Positions 48,711-57,131 of a DNA stretch of 64,000 bases are shown here, piece by piece. Source of the stretch: an uncultured Faecalibacterium sp. GTDB lineage: Bacteria; Bacillota; Clostridia; Oscillospirales; Ruminococcaceae. The first letter of the stretch is position 1. Each line of letters starts with the position of its first letter. The notes beneath the pieces were generated by a model. The model did not search any database. It was not told the origin of the DNA and saw nothing but the letters and a program-made list of their open reading frames with translations. Where the stretch lies: positions 144,014 to 208,013 of the forward strand of contig CAKTBG010000001.1 of the NCBI GenBank assembly GCA_934533135.1, in the 5' to 3' direction. Position numbers and translations under genes: made by a program.

Positions 48711-49630
48711 CAGAGGAGATCCCCCGTTTTCAGGCGGAGACCCGCGGCAAAGGCACTGCCCTCCATGGGCTTTTTGCCCTCAGGCACCACCTGCAGCAGC
48801 TGGATCGCACCGTCGGCGCAAGCCACGGTCAAAGGCTTGGTGGCCAGCACCGTGCCGGGTGCTTCGCCGTGGGACGGAGCAACACGGCATTGGTTGACCT
48901 TGACCTTCTTTCCGCCGGAGGTGATGAACCACGCCGAGGGCCACGGATTCATGCCCCGCACCCAGTTGTGGATGTGGTCGGCGGTATCGGTCAGGCGGAA
49001 CTCTGCCATCTCCTTGCTCAGCATCGGTGCAGTCGAGGCAGCTTCCTGTGACTGCGGCACTGCGGTCAGGGTTCCGGCAGCAATGGCCGGCACCGTCTCG
49101 CAGAGGACGCGGGCACCCACGGCCGTCACCCGGTCGAACAGCGCGCCGCTGGTCTCCTCGGGGTCAATGGCGATCTTCTCACAGCAGAGCACATCGCCGG
49201 TATCCAGCCCCTCGTCCATCTGCATGATGGAAACGCCGGTCTCTGCGTCGCCGTTCAGGACGGCCCACTGAACCGGTGCGCTGCCCCGGTACTTCGGCAG
49301 CAGGGAAACATGGAGATTGATGCAGCCGTATTTCGGGATCGCCAGCACCGATGCAGGCAGGATGCAGCCGTAGGCCACCACCACGATCAGCTCCGGAGCC
49401 AGTGCGCGGATGTTCGCGTCCTCGCTGCTATCCCGCAGGGTGCGGGGCTGGAACACCGGGGTGCCGTGGCTCTGTGCAACTTCCTTGACCGGAGGCGCGG
49501 TGAGCACCTGCTTGCGTCCCACCGGCTTATCCCGCCGGGTGTAAACAGCGCAGATGTCGTGCCCGGCTTCGTACAGAGCTTTCAGGCAGTCCGCCGCGAT
49601 GTCCGGCGTACCCATGAACAGAATGCGCAT
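48710..49630 (-). CDS. fmt: Methionyl-tRNA formyltransferase
   Basis: Fmt (306 residues) formylates the initiator Met-tRNA. The active site is seen as N-L-H-V-S-L-L-P-K-Y-R-G-S-A-P and the N-terminal M-G-T-P-D-I-A-A. Its ATG overlaps the stop of def (TGATG), and the two enzymes act at the start and the end of the formyl-methionine cycle. Confidence 0.96.
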   Translation of the reverse strand: MRILFMGTPDIAADCLKALYEAGHDICAVYTRRDKPVGRKQVLTAPPVKEVAQSHGTPVFQPRTLRDSSEDANIRALAPELIVVVAYGCILPASVLAIPKYGCINLHVSLLPKYRGSAPVQWAVLNGDAETGVSIMQMDEGLDTGDVLCCEKIAIDPEETSGALFDRVTAVGARVLCETVPAIAAGTLTAVPQSQEAASTAPMLSKEMAEFRLTDTADHIHNWVRGMNPWPSAWFITSGGKKVKVNQCRVAPSHGEAPGTVLATKPLTVACADGAIQLLQVVPEGKKPMEGSAFAAGLRLKTGDLL

Positions 49631-50166
49631 CAGTTGTTTCCTTTCGCTTTGCGGGCAGCAGCGCGGCCCTCTTCGGTGTCCTCGTAGAAATATTCACTGG
49701 ACTGCATGATGGTGATGCCGTCCAGATGGTCGTTTTCGTGCTGGATGCAGCGTGCCAGCAAGCCCTCTGCTTCCAGCTCAAACCAATTGCCGTTGCGATC
49801 CTGTGCGCGGACTTTGACCGCGGCCGGGCGGGTGACAGCACCGTTGTGCCCCGGGAAGGACAGGCAGCCCTCGTAGGCGGTCTCCTCGTCCTCGGAGACA
49901 GCAAGGATCTCCGGGTTGACAAAGTCGATGAACTTATACTCGTAATCGGCCGGGATCTCGTCGGGGGCGTCGGTGGTGTCCCATACGACGAACAGGCGGC
50001 GAAGCATCCCCACCTGCGGGCCGGCCAGACCCACGCCGTCGGCGTCGATCATCGTCTCGCGCATATCGTCCAGCAGGGTGGCCAGACGGTCGTCAAAATT
50101 GGTCACAGGGCGGCAGACCTTGTTCAGGATCGGGTCGCCTTCTTTCACAATGTTGCGGATTGCCAT
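49630..50166 (-). CDS. def: Peptide deformylase
   Basis: The 178-residue metalloprotease removes the N-formyl group from new proteins. All three motifs are present: G-L-A-G-P-Q-V-G, E-G-C-L-S-F-P-G and Q-H-E-N-D-H-L-D-G (HExxH). It precedes fmt directly. The gene usually upstream is priA, but here a GIY-YIG gene lies between. Confidence 0.95.
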   Translation of the reverse strand: MAIRNIVKEGDPILNKVCRPVTNFDDRLATLLDDMRETMIDADGVGLAGPQVGMLRRLFVVWDTTDAPDEIPADYEYKFIDFVNPEILAVSEDEETAYEGCLSFPGHNGAVTRPAAVKVRAQDRNGNWFELEAEGLLARCIQHENDHLDGITIMQSSEYFYEDTEEGRAAARKAKGNN

Positions 50167-50190
50167 AAATGAGAACCTCCAATAAAATCA

Positions 50191-51021
50191 TCAATTTTTG
50201 TTGTAGCCGTGGGTTCGGGTACAAAGGGTCTCTTTCCACCACGATTCCCGCTTCAGGATATATTCATCATCCATTCTTGCATTGTAATTCTCAAGGATGG
50301 AATACTGAAAATTTTCTTTTACATAATCAAACCCCTGCTGCTTTACAAGCTCCCGCAGCTCAATGTTTCCGCCATGGCCGTCTGCAACATAGTCCGACCA
50401 TCTTTGCAGAAGCATCCCGGTCTGGGACGTTGCAGACCCCACATACAGCTTGCCAGTCTTTGTGTCGGTGATAAGGTAGACGGCTTTCTGGTTTTTCAGG
50501 GCATTGACCCAGCCGGAAAGCTGACGGTCTACGATATTTTTCAGTGCCGGATAGCTTACCCGGACGTTCTCGTACCCGGGAAACTCGTCGCCGGTATACT
50601 GCTCGTTCAATATCTCAACAACTTCCAGCTCGTCCATGACCGTTTCATACTTCCGGCTCATCCTCCGGCTGTCGTTGTGATACTCCACCACCACACGGCC
50701 AAAATACTGCTCGTATTCCTTCCGCTCGTTGGCGTCGTATCCCACGTCCTCGGTCGCGTCACGCAGCCCGGTGATTTTCTTAATGGTGGTGAGTAGCCAC
50801 TTATCCTGCCTGAATTTGAGCAGGCAGATGGCCGTCTGCCCCACACTGAAATCATGGCGGTCTTTATGACCCAGCAGCCAATACACGTTCACCCAGTCGG
50901 GATTCGTCTTGTAGAGTTCCAGCGGGTCGTCGGAACCGTCACAAACATTGAACTTCACACGGACATTCGGCACCTCAGCGGCGTTAAACCGCAGCAGGTC
51001 GTTGAGCATGATCTTTGCCAT
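50191..51021 (-). CDS. GIY-YIG nuclease-domain protein of unknown role
   Basis: The 276-residue protein has a C-terminal GIY-YIG domain: V-Y-L (181-183) and L-Y-V-G-S (192-196) form the signature, with Arg207 in L-Q-R-W and Glu259 in K-R-E-S-W-W-K as the likely catalytic Arg and Glu. The first 165 residues (D-W-V-N-V-Y-W-L-L-G-H, Y-F-G-R-V-V-V-E-Y) form a domain I do not recognise. I start at ATG 51021 because AAAGGAG stands upstream; the longer frame reads into priA out of frame. It interrupts the otherwise conserved priA-def-fmt operon, so it is probably an acquired gene. Confidence 0.8.
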   Translation of the reverse strand: MAKIMLNDLLRFNAAEVPNVRVKFNVCDGSDDPLELYKTNPDWVNVYWLLGHKDRHDFSVGQTAICLLKFRQDKWLLTTIKKITGLRDATEDVGYDANERKEYEQYFGRVVVEYHNDSRRMSRKYETVMDELEVVEILNEQYTGDEFPGYENVRVSYPALKNIVDRQLSGWVNALKNQKAVYLITDTKTGKLYVGSATSQTGMLLQRWSDYVADGHGGNIELRELVKQQGFDYVKENFQYSILENYNARMDDEYILKRESWWKETLCTRTHGYNKN

Positions 51022-51035
51022 TGTCACAACTCCTT

Positions 51036-53297
51036 TTAGATATCGCCATCCGAGTGCATATCCACGGCGACGGTCGCCTTGGAGGGGAGCTTTTCGCTCT
51101 CGTACAGCCCCAGCGTCTCCCGGATCAGATCCCGGAACCGCCGGTCGTTGCGGCACTTGATGGTGAGTTTGTAGCGGTAATTTTCGTTGATCTTTTCGAT
51201 GTTGCCGGGGGTCGGCCCCAGCACCCGGAGCGGCAGGTCGGGCTGTTTGGCGGCCTGCTGCCCCAGCAGCGCGGCAAAGCGTCCGGCAGCCCGCGCTACT
51301 TCGATCTCTTTGCCCCCCGAGAACCCCACGACACACAGACCGCAGAAGGGCGGATAAAGACCCAGCTTCCGGTATGCGATCTCCTGCGCAAAAAAGGCGT
51401 CGTAATCCTGCGCGGCGGCCAGATTCAGGGTCACGTTGCCGGGGTCGGTGGTCTGCAGGATGGCATAGCCCGGATCCTTGGCGCGGCCGCTCCGCCCCAC
51501 CACCTGCGTGACGAGGCTGAACACGGTCTCGCAGGCACGGAACCCCTGCGCAAACAGCAGCGAGTCGATGCCGAGTACGCCCACCAGCGTGACGTCCTCA
51601 AAATCCAGACCCTTGGCCACCATCTGGGTGCCCACCATAATGTCGTACTCGTGCCGGGCAAACTTGGCCAGCAGTTTTTCGTGGGCGTCTTTGGCCGCGG
51701 TGGAATCCTGATCCATCCGGAGGATGCGGGCGTCCGGGAAGAGTCCAGCCAGCTCTTCCTCGGCTTTCTGGGTGCCGAAGCCCCGGTACTGCAGCTTTCC
51801 GCCGCAGGCCGGGCAGACCTTGGGCGGCGGATCCTGCTGACTGCCGCAATAGTGGCAGAGCAGCTTGTGTACCGACTTGTGATAGACCATCGGAACACTG
51901 CATTTGGGGCACTTGAGCACCTCCCGGCACGCCTCGCACTGCGCCATCGTCTGGTAGCCGCGGCGGTTGAGCAGCAGGATGGTCTGCTTTTCCGCGTCCA
52001 GATTCCGGCGGATGGCATCCTGCAGCGCGATGCTGATCTCGCCCGGATTGCCCGAAGCGATCTCGGCGCGCATATCCACGATCTGCACTTTGGGCAGCGG
52101 GTTGCCGCCGTACCGGTGGCTCAGCCGCACCAGCTGGATCCTGCCCTGCTGCGCCGCGTGATAGCTTTCGGTGCTGGGCGTCGCGCTGGCCAGCAGCAGC
52201 AGACTGCCGTTTTCGGCAGCACGCTGCCGCGCCACCTCGTGGGCCGAATAGCGGGGAGCCGACTCCGAGCGATACGTATGCTCCTGCTCCTCGTCAATGA
52301 TGATCAACCCGATGTCCTCCAGCGGCGCAAAGATGGCGCTGCGGGTGCCGACCACGATCTCCGCGCCGCCGTCTTGGATCATCTGCCATTGGAGCAGCCG
52401 CTCGGTGTGATTGAGTGCCGAGTGCTGCACGGCGACCCGGCTGCCGAACTGTGATTTAAGCCGCAGGATCATCTGAGGCGTCAGGCTGATCTCCGGCACC
52501 AGCACCAAGGCTCTCCGCCCCAGCGCAAGGCAGCGTTCGATGAGCTTCAGAAACACCAGCGTTTTGCCGCTGCCGGTCACCCCATAAAGCAGTGCCGCGT
52601 GCGGCTCGATGTCCTTCAGATCCGGCTCCAGCGCGTCGTAGGCGGCCTGCTGCTCCTCCGTCAGGGTGATCGGCTCGTTTTTCAGCGGAATGCTGGCATA
52701 CAGGTCGATGGATTTGTTCACCTTGCTGCAGGCCAGCACGCCCTTTGTGCAAAGATTCTCCAGCACCGCCCGGCTGATCCCCTTTTCTTCCAGCTCGTTC
52801 AGCGTGCGGGAGCCTCCCGCCAGCAACGCCACCGCCGCCAATTGCTTGGCCGTGGGTTTCGGCTTCTGGGGCAGCTGCCCCACCAGCGCATAGGCGTTCT
52901 CGGTGTGGCGGGTCAGCTGCTTTTGCAGCACCGGCGTCACCCCATCGGCGGCTACACTGGGCTTGTATTGTGCGCCGTAAGGGATGACCGCCTTGACCGC
53001 CTCGTACCACGTGCAGAAGGTGCGTTCCTTGAGAAATTTCACCAGCCGCAGCAGCTCCGGCGTCAGGCAGGCCGACGCCGGTGCCACATCGAAGAGATAC
53101 TTCAGCTTGGAGTGCTCCGGCTCGGCATCGCAGGCCAGCACCACGCCCATCCGGGCGCGGCTTCCCTTGCCGAAGGGCACCAGCACCATGCTGCCCATCC
53201 GGACGGTATCCTGATGCTCCGGCAGCACCGCGTAGGTGTAGAGTTTATCGAAGTGAAAGGTCGCGTTGCTCACCGCAACGCCTACCGTTTTTGGCAT
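51036..53297 (-). CDS. priA: Primosomal replication helicase PriA
   Basis: PriA (753 residues) restarts stalled replication forks. A 3'BD-like N-terminus is followed by helicase motifs G-V-T-G-S-G-K-T and I-I-D-E-E-Q-E-H, then a zinc region with eight cysteines (C-E-A-C, C-P-K-C, C-H-Y-C and C-P-A-C) and the second helicase lobe with G-R-S-G-R-A. Only 21 bases separate it from gmk; rpoZ and coaBC, often found here, are missing. Confidence 0.95.
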   Translation of the reverse strand: MPKTVGVAVSNATFHFDKLYTYAVLPEHQDTVRMGSMVLVPFGKGSRARMGVVLACDAEPEHSKLKYLFDVAPASACLTPELLRLVKFLKERTFCTWYEAVKAVIPYGAQYKPSVAADGVTPVLQKQLTRHTENAYALVGQLPQKPKPTAKQLAAVALLAGGSRTLNELEEKGISRAVLENLCTKGVLACSKVNKSIDLYASIPLKNEPITLTEEQQAAYDALEPDLKDIEPHAALLYGVTGSGKTLVFLKLIERCLALGRRALVLVPEISLTPQMILRLKSQFGSRVAVQHSALNHTERLLQWQMIQDGGAEIVVGTRSAIFAPLEDIGLIIIDEEQEHTYRSESAPRYSAHEVARQRAAENGSLLLLASATPSTESYHAAQQGRIQLVRLSHRYGGNPLPKVQIVDMRAEIASGNPGEISIALQDAIRRNLDAEKQTILLLNRRGYQTMAQCEACREVLKCPKCSVPMVYHKSVHKLLCHYCGSQQDPPPKVCPACGGKLQYRGFGTQKAEEELAGLFPDARILRMDQDSTAAKDAHEKLLAKFARHEYDIMVGTQMVAKGLDFEDVTLVGVLGIDSLLFAQGFRACETVFSLVTQVVGRSGRAKDPGYAILQTTDPGNVTLNLAAAQDYDAFFAQEIAYRKLGLYPPFCGLCVVGFSGGKEIEVARAAGRFAALLGQQAAKQPDLPLRVLGPTPGNIEKINENYRYKLTIKCRNDRRFRDLIRETLGLYESEKLPSKATVAVDMHSDGDI

Positions 53298-53318
53298 TCA
53301 GGCTGCTCCTTCGTGTTG

Positions 53319-53882
53319 TTATTCGGCCAGCTTGCGCATCATCTGGTACAGCTCCTCGGCGCAGGTGTCCACATCGCGGTTCACCAGCTGCTGGTCGTAG
53401 GTATCCTTGATGGAAAGCTCGTTGCGGGCTTCGTTCAGCCGACGCTCAACGCTGGCTTCGTCCTCGGTGCCGCGCCCCCGCAGACGGCGTTCCAGCTCCT
53501 CAATGGAGGGCGGCAGCAGGAAGATGGTGTTGGCATCGGGGTACATCCGCTTGATGTTGGCCGCGCCATGCACGTCGATGACCAGCACCACCATCCGGCC
53601 TGCGTCCAGATGACGGTTGACTTCCGACCGGAGGGTACCATAGTAATTTTTGTTGTAGAAATTGTGCTCCACGATCTGGTCTTCTGCCAGCAGCTTCCGG
53701 AACGCGTCCTCCGTGCGGTAGTAGTAGTCCACCCCTTCCTGCTCACCGGGGCGCGGTGCCCGCGTGGTGGCAGAGACCGTCTTGGCGATCTCCGGATGGT
53801 TCTCCCGCAGTTTCTTCACAACGCTGTCCTTGCCGACGCCGGACGGACCGGAAACGACGAACAGATACTTTTCATTTTTCAT
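53319..53882 (-). CDS. gmk: Guanylate kinase
   Basis: The 187-residue enzyme phosphorylates GMP. The P-loop is S-G-P-S-G-V-G-K-D-S (the second Lys/Ser region is typical), with T-R-A-P-R-P-G-E and V-D-Y-Y-Y for GMP binding. I start at ATG 53882, with AGGAGG 9 bases upstream and inside the end of remA's spacer. It follows yicC and remA in the standard order. Confidence 0.95.
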   Translation of the reverse strand: MKNEKYLFVVSGPSGVGKDSVVKKLRENHPEIAKTVSATTRAPRPGEQEGVDYYYRTEDAFRKLLAEDQIVEHNFYNKNYYGTLRSEVNRHLDAGRMVVLVIDVHGAANIKRMYPDANTIFLLPPSIEELERRLRGRGTEDEASVERRLNEARNELSIKDTYDQQLVNRDVDTCAEELYQMMRKLAE

Positions 53883-53886
53883 CGGA

Positions 53887-54150
53887 TCATTCCTCCTCTG
53901 TCTTTTTCTCTTCCGGCTGGTCGGCAGCGCGGGCGGCGACCGTCTCGGACTGCAGAGCCGAAAGCACCACATGATCGGAATCCATAATCAACACCGCACG
54001 GGTGCTGCGGCCATAGGAGGCGTCAATGAGCATCCCCCGCTCCCGTGCTTCTTTTACCAAACGCTTGACCGGGGCAGAATCCGGGCTGACCACAGCCACG
54101 ACCCGCCCCGCACTGACCAGATTGCCAAAGCCGATGTTGATGAGTTTCAT
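53887..54150 (-). CDS. remA: RemA-like DUF370 regulatory protein
   Basis: The 87-residue protein belongs to DUF370; Bacillus RemA is a DNA-binding activator of biofilm matrix and osmoprotection genes. Typical phrases are I-N-I-G-F-G-N-L-V and [17 protein letters not shown]. The tail is acidic (E-E-K-K-T-E-E-E). It is placed between yicC and gmk, as in most Firmicutes. The regulon here is unknown. Confidence 0.92.
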   Translation of the reverse strand: MKLINIGFGNLVSAGRVVAVVSPDSAPVKRLVKEARERGMLIDASYGRSTRAVLIMDSDHVVLSALQSETVAARAADQPEEKKTEEE

Positions 54151-54165
54151 ACGACCCTCCGATGA

Positions 54166-55044
54166 TCATTCCAGATTCTGGATCTGCTCGCGGATCTTCT
54201 CGATCTCCGCTTTCATATCCACCACGATCCGGGTGATCTCCAGATCCTGACACTTGGAACCGATGGTGTTGGTCTCACGGTTCAGCTCCTGCGTCAGGAA
54301 GTCGAGCTTGCGGCCCACCGGCTCGTCCAGCTGCAGGATCGAGCGGTACTGCGCGATGTGGCTGCGCAGGCGGACGGTCTCCTCGTCGATGGCGGTCTTA
54401 TCGCCGAAGATCGCGGCTTCCGTCAGCACCCGGGCGTCGTCGATGTTCCGGTCTTCGAGGATGACTTTCAGCTTCTCGTACAGGCGGTTGGTGTAGGCCT
54501 CGACCCGGCCCGCGCTCAGCTGCTCGACCTTGCCGACGCACTCTTCCAGAAAGCACAGGCGGCTCTCGACATCCGCCTTCATCTTGGCACCCTCAGCGGC
54601 ACGCATGGCCACAAAGCGATCCAGTGCCTCGGCGGTGACGGCAGACACATCCGCCCAGAGCTGTTCTTCGTCCACGTCGGCGTGGCGGGTGGCCAGCACA
54701 TCCGGGAAGCGGGTCAGGCTGGACGCAGTGATGTCGTTCTTGATGCAGAGCTCTTCGGACAGCGTGCGCAGAGCCTGCTGGTAGCTGCGGGCCAGCTCCA
54801 TGTTGACGGCGACGACGGTATCGACGGCATCCACATTCTGGATGGTCATGCTCAGCTCTACCTTGCCGCGGGTCACCCGCTCGTTCAGCTGCTTTTTCAG
54901 GCGGCTGTCCATGTAGCTGCAGGTACGCGGGATACGGGAGGAGTACTCGAAATACCGGGAGTTGACGCTGCGCAGTTCCACCGTGATCTCACGGCCGTTG
55001 CACACGGCAGTTCCCCGGCCAAAACCGGTCATACTTAAAATCAT
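54166..55044 (-). CDS. yicC: YicC-family endoribonuclease-like protein
   Basis: The 292-residue protein starts with the family hallmark M-T-G-F-G-R-G and has S-V-N-S-R-Y-F and the C-terminal D-F-L-T-Q-E-L-N-R-E-T-N-T-I-G-S-K. YicC proteins are linked to RNA decay and have endoribonuclease activity in some studied cases. It heads the yicC-remA-gmk-priA operon and has an unusual inverted repeat in its leader. Confidence 0.92.
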   Translation of the reverse strand: MILSMTGFGRGTAVCNGREITVELRSVNSRYFEYSSRIPRTCSYMDSRLKKQLNERVTRGKVELSMTIQNVDAVDTVVAVNMELARSYQQALRTLSEELCIKNDITASSLTRFPDVLATRHADVDEEQLWADVSAVTAEALDRFVAMRAAEGAKMKADVESRLCFLEECVGKVEQLSAGRVEAYTNRLYEKLKVILEDRNIDDARVLTEAAIFGDKTAIDEETVRLRSHIAQYRSILQLDEPVGRKLDFLTQELNRETNTIGSKCQDLEITRIVVDMKAEIEKIREQIQNLE

Positions 55045-55094
55045 GGTATGTTCCTCTTGGTTCCATTCAGGGTTTGTTTGCGGACAATTTTCGG

Positions 55095-55162
55095 TATATG
55101 TATCCGCGTTTGGGTATAGACCCCCATGTTACGATACATATAGTGCTATTTTACTCTGTCAA
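55095..55162 (-). promoter_or_regulatory. yicC promoter region and operator-like inverted repeat
   Basis: A -35 TTGACA (55162-55157) is present on the minus strand with only a weak -10. TATATGTATC (55095-55104) and GATACATATA (55133-55142) are perfect inverted repeats around an inner GGGT-ATAG-ACCC (55112-55123). Confidence 0.5.
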
Positions 55163-55187
55163 GCCCCATTTTGCAAGCCGTTGACGC

Positions 55188-55217
55188 AAAAAAAGCCCCC
55201 CGTTTTCACGGGAGGCT
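55188..55217 (-). terminator. Terminator of the carboxyltransferase operon
   Basis: AGCCTCCCGT and ACGGGGGGCT form a hairpin followed on the minus strand by seven T residues. Confidence 0.85.
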
Positions 55218-55259
55218 CTGCGATCTTTTTAAGGTTTTCGCCGTTCCTTACGGATGCGA

Positions 55260-56663
55260 TCAGACCGGATGAGACTTATTGGTGTAGTCGGCATGGTCGC
55301 CGTCAACGCCCTGCAGCTTGGCGTTGCGCTTCTCGAAGAACTTGGGCGCGACCTGCGGGAACATGGCGTAGGTCAGGACGTCCTCTTCCTGCGTTGCCCA
55401 CTTTGCAGCCTCTGCCTTCAGCTTGTCCATCTCGGGTGCGAGGGTGTCGGCAAAGCGGCAGGTGATGGGCTGCTCGTTGCCCAGGATCTTTTTGGAGAAC
55501 TCGGGCTTGATGGGAGCCGGGGTCTTGCCGTAATCGCCATGGACGAGTCCCTTGAACTCCTTGGTGACCATCTTGTAACGCTCGCCGAGGATGACATTGA
55601 AGACAGCCTGCGTGCCAACGATCTGGCTGGTGGGGGTGACCAGCGGCGGATAGCCGGCGTCCTCACGGACACGGGGGATCTCAGCCAGCACTTCGTCCAG
55701 CTTGTCCTCCTTGCCGGCGTCCTTCAGCTGTTTGAGCATATTGGAGAACATACCGCCCGGAACCTGATACAGCAGGGTGTTGGCATCGACGCCCAGAGAC
55801 TTCGGGCTGATCTGGCCATTTGCGATGTACTTCTCGCGCAGCTTTGCGAAGTATGCGCGGACGACATTCAGCTGGTTCAGATCCAAACCGGTGTCATAAT
55901 CGGTACCCTGCAGGGCAGCGACCAGACTCTCGGTGGGCATATGGCTGGTGCCAAGGCTCAGAGGGCTCATGGCAGTATCGACGATGTCGGCACCGGCCTC
56001 GATGCCCTTCAGGATGGACATGGAAGCCAGACCAGCGGTGTAGTGGCTATGGATGTCAACGGGAATGCTGACGGTATCCTTCAGCTTCTTGACCAGCTCA
56101 TAGCAGGTGTACGGGGTCAGCAGGCCAGCCATATCCTTGACACAGATGGAGTCTGCGCCCATCTCCTCGAGGGTCTTTGCGTACTGTGCAAAGTACTCGT
56201 TGTTGTGGACGGGGCTCAGGGTGTAGCTGATGCAGCCCTGAACGTGTGCCTTCTCCTTGTTGGCTGCCTTGATCGCAGTCTGCAGGTTGCGGGGATCGTT
56301 CAGTGCATCGAAAATGCGGATGACGTCGATGCCGTTGGCAACCGACTTCTGCACAAAATACTCCACAGCATCGTCCGCGTAGGGGCGGTAGCCCAGCATA
56401 TTCTGGCCGCGGAACAGCATCTGCAGCTTCTGGTGGGGCAGCTCCTTGCGCAGGATGCGCAGACGCTCCCACGGATCCTCGTCGAGGAAGCGGATGCAGC
56501 TGTCAAAGGTCGCACCGCCCCAGCACTCCACAGAGAAGTAGGGGATCTTATCCATTTCGGGCAGGATGGGACGCATCTCATCCATGGTCATACGGGTCGC
56601 CAGCAGGGACTGATGTGCGTCGCGCAGGACGACCTCGGTAACTTTGATCGGCTTTTTCGCCAT
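55260..56663 (-). CDS. Biotin-dependent carboxyltransferase, OadA/5S type
   Basis: The 467-residue protein is the pyruvate/oxaloacetate carboxyltransferase domain (R-D-A-H-Q-S-L-L-A-T-R-M with metal-binding Asp, and D-I-H-S-H-Y-T-A-G with the His pair), without a fused biotinyl domain. It moves CO2 between biotin and pyruvate. With the biotin carrier and an acyl-CoA carboxyltransferase upstream it would form a transcarboxylase like the 5S subunit of Propionibacterium methylmalonyl-CoA:pyruvate transcarboxylase. No OadB membrane subunit is present. I start at ATG 56663, with AGAGGTG upstream. Confidence 0.9.
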   Translation of the reverse strand: MAKKPIKVTEVVLRDAHQSLLATRMTMDEMRPILPEMDKIPYFSVECWGGATFDSCIRFLDEDPWERLRILRKELPHQKLQMLFRGQNMLGYRPYADDAVEYFVQKSVANGIDVIRIFDALNDPRNLQTAIKAANKEKAHVQGCISYTLSPVHNNEYFAQYAKTLEEMGADSICVKDMAGLLTPYTCYELVKKLKDTVSIPVDIHSHYTAGLASMSILKGIEAGADIVDTAMSPLSLGTSHMPTESLVAALQGTDYDTGLDLNQLNVVRAYFAKLREKYIANGQISPKSLGVDANTLLYQVPGGMFSNMLKQLKDAGKEDKLDEVLAEIPRVREDAGYPPLVTPTSQIVGTQAVFNVILGERYKMVTKEFKGLVHGDYGKTPAPIKPEFSKKILGNEQPITCRFADTLAPEMDKLKAEAAKWATQEEDVLTYAMFPQVAPKFFEKRNAKLQGVDGDHADYTNKSHPV

Positions 56664-56679
56664 GGTTGTCACCTCTCCC

Positions 56680-57060
56680 TTAGTTCATGGAAACCAGAAC
56701 GTCACCGGAGTTGACGGTGTCGCCCTTGTTGACGTTGACGGATGCAACAGTGCCGTCCTGCGGAGCAACGATCTCGTTCTCCATCTTCATTGCCTCGAGG
56801 ATCGCCAGAACGTCACCGGCCTTGACGGAATCGCCTGCCTTGACCTTGACGTCCAGAATGTTGCCGGGCATGGGAGCCTTGACGGAAACAGCACCAGCGG
56901 CACCGGCAGGTGCAGCAGCGGGTGCGGGAGCAGCAGCCGGAGCCTTGGGAGCAGCGGGTGCAGCAACAGGAGCAGCAGCGACCGGTGCAGCACCGGCGGC
57001 AGTCTCCTCAACAGAGACGCTGTAAGCAACGCCATTGACGGTAATATTGTAGTACTTCAT
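56680..57060 (-). CDS. Biotin carboxyl carrier protein
   Basis: The 126-residue protein has an N-terminal beta segment, an Ala/Pro-rich flexible linker (about residues 20-60) and a biotinyl domain with E-A-M-K-M-E-N, whose Lys carries biotin. It is encoded between the two carboxyltransferase genes and should shuttle the carboxyl group between them. Layout and length match the 1.3S/OadC-type carrier. Confidence 0.95.
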   Translation of the reverse strand: MKYYNITVNGVAYSVSVEETAAGAAPVAAAPVAAPAAPKAPAAAPAPAAAPAGAAGAVSVKAPMPGNILDVKVKAGDSVKAGDVLAILEAMKMENEIVAPQDGTVASVNVNKGDTVNSGDVLVSMN

Positions 57061-57131
57061 GGAAGAATCCTCCTGAACAAAAATCAGTTCCTGTTTCGTT
57101 CTATCTTACGTTTCTGTACGTCCAAAAACTC

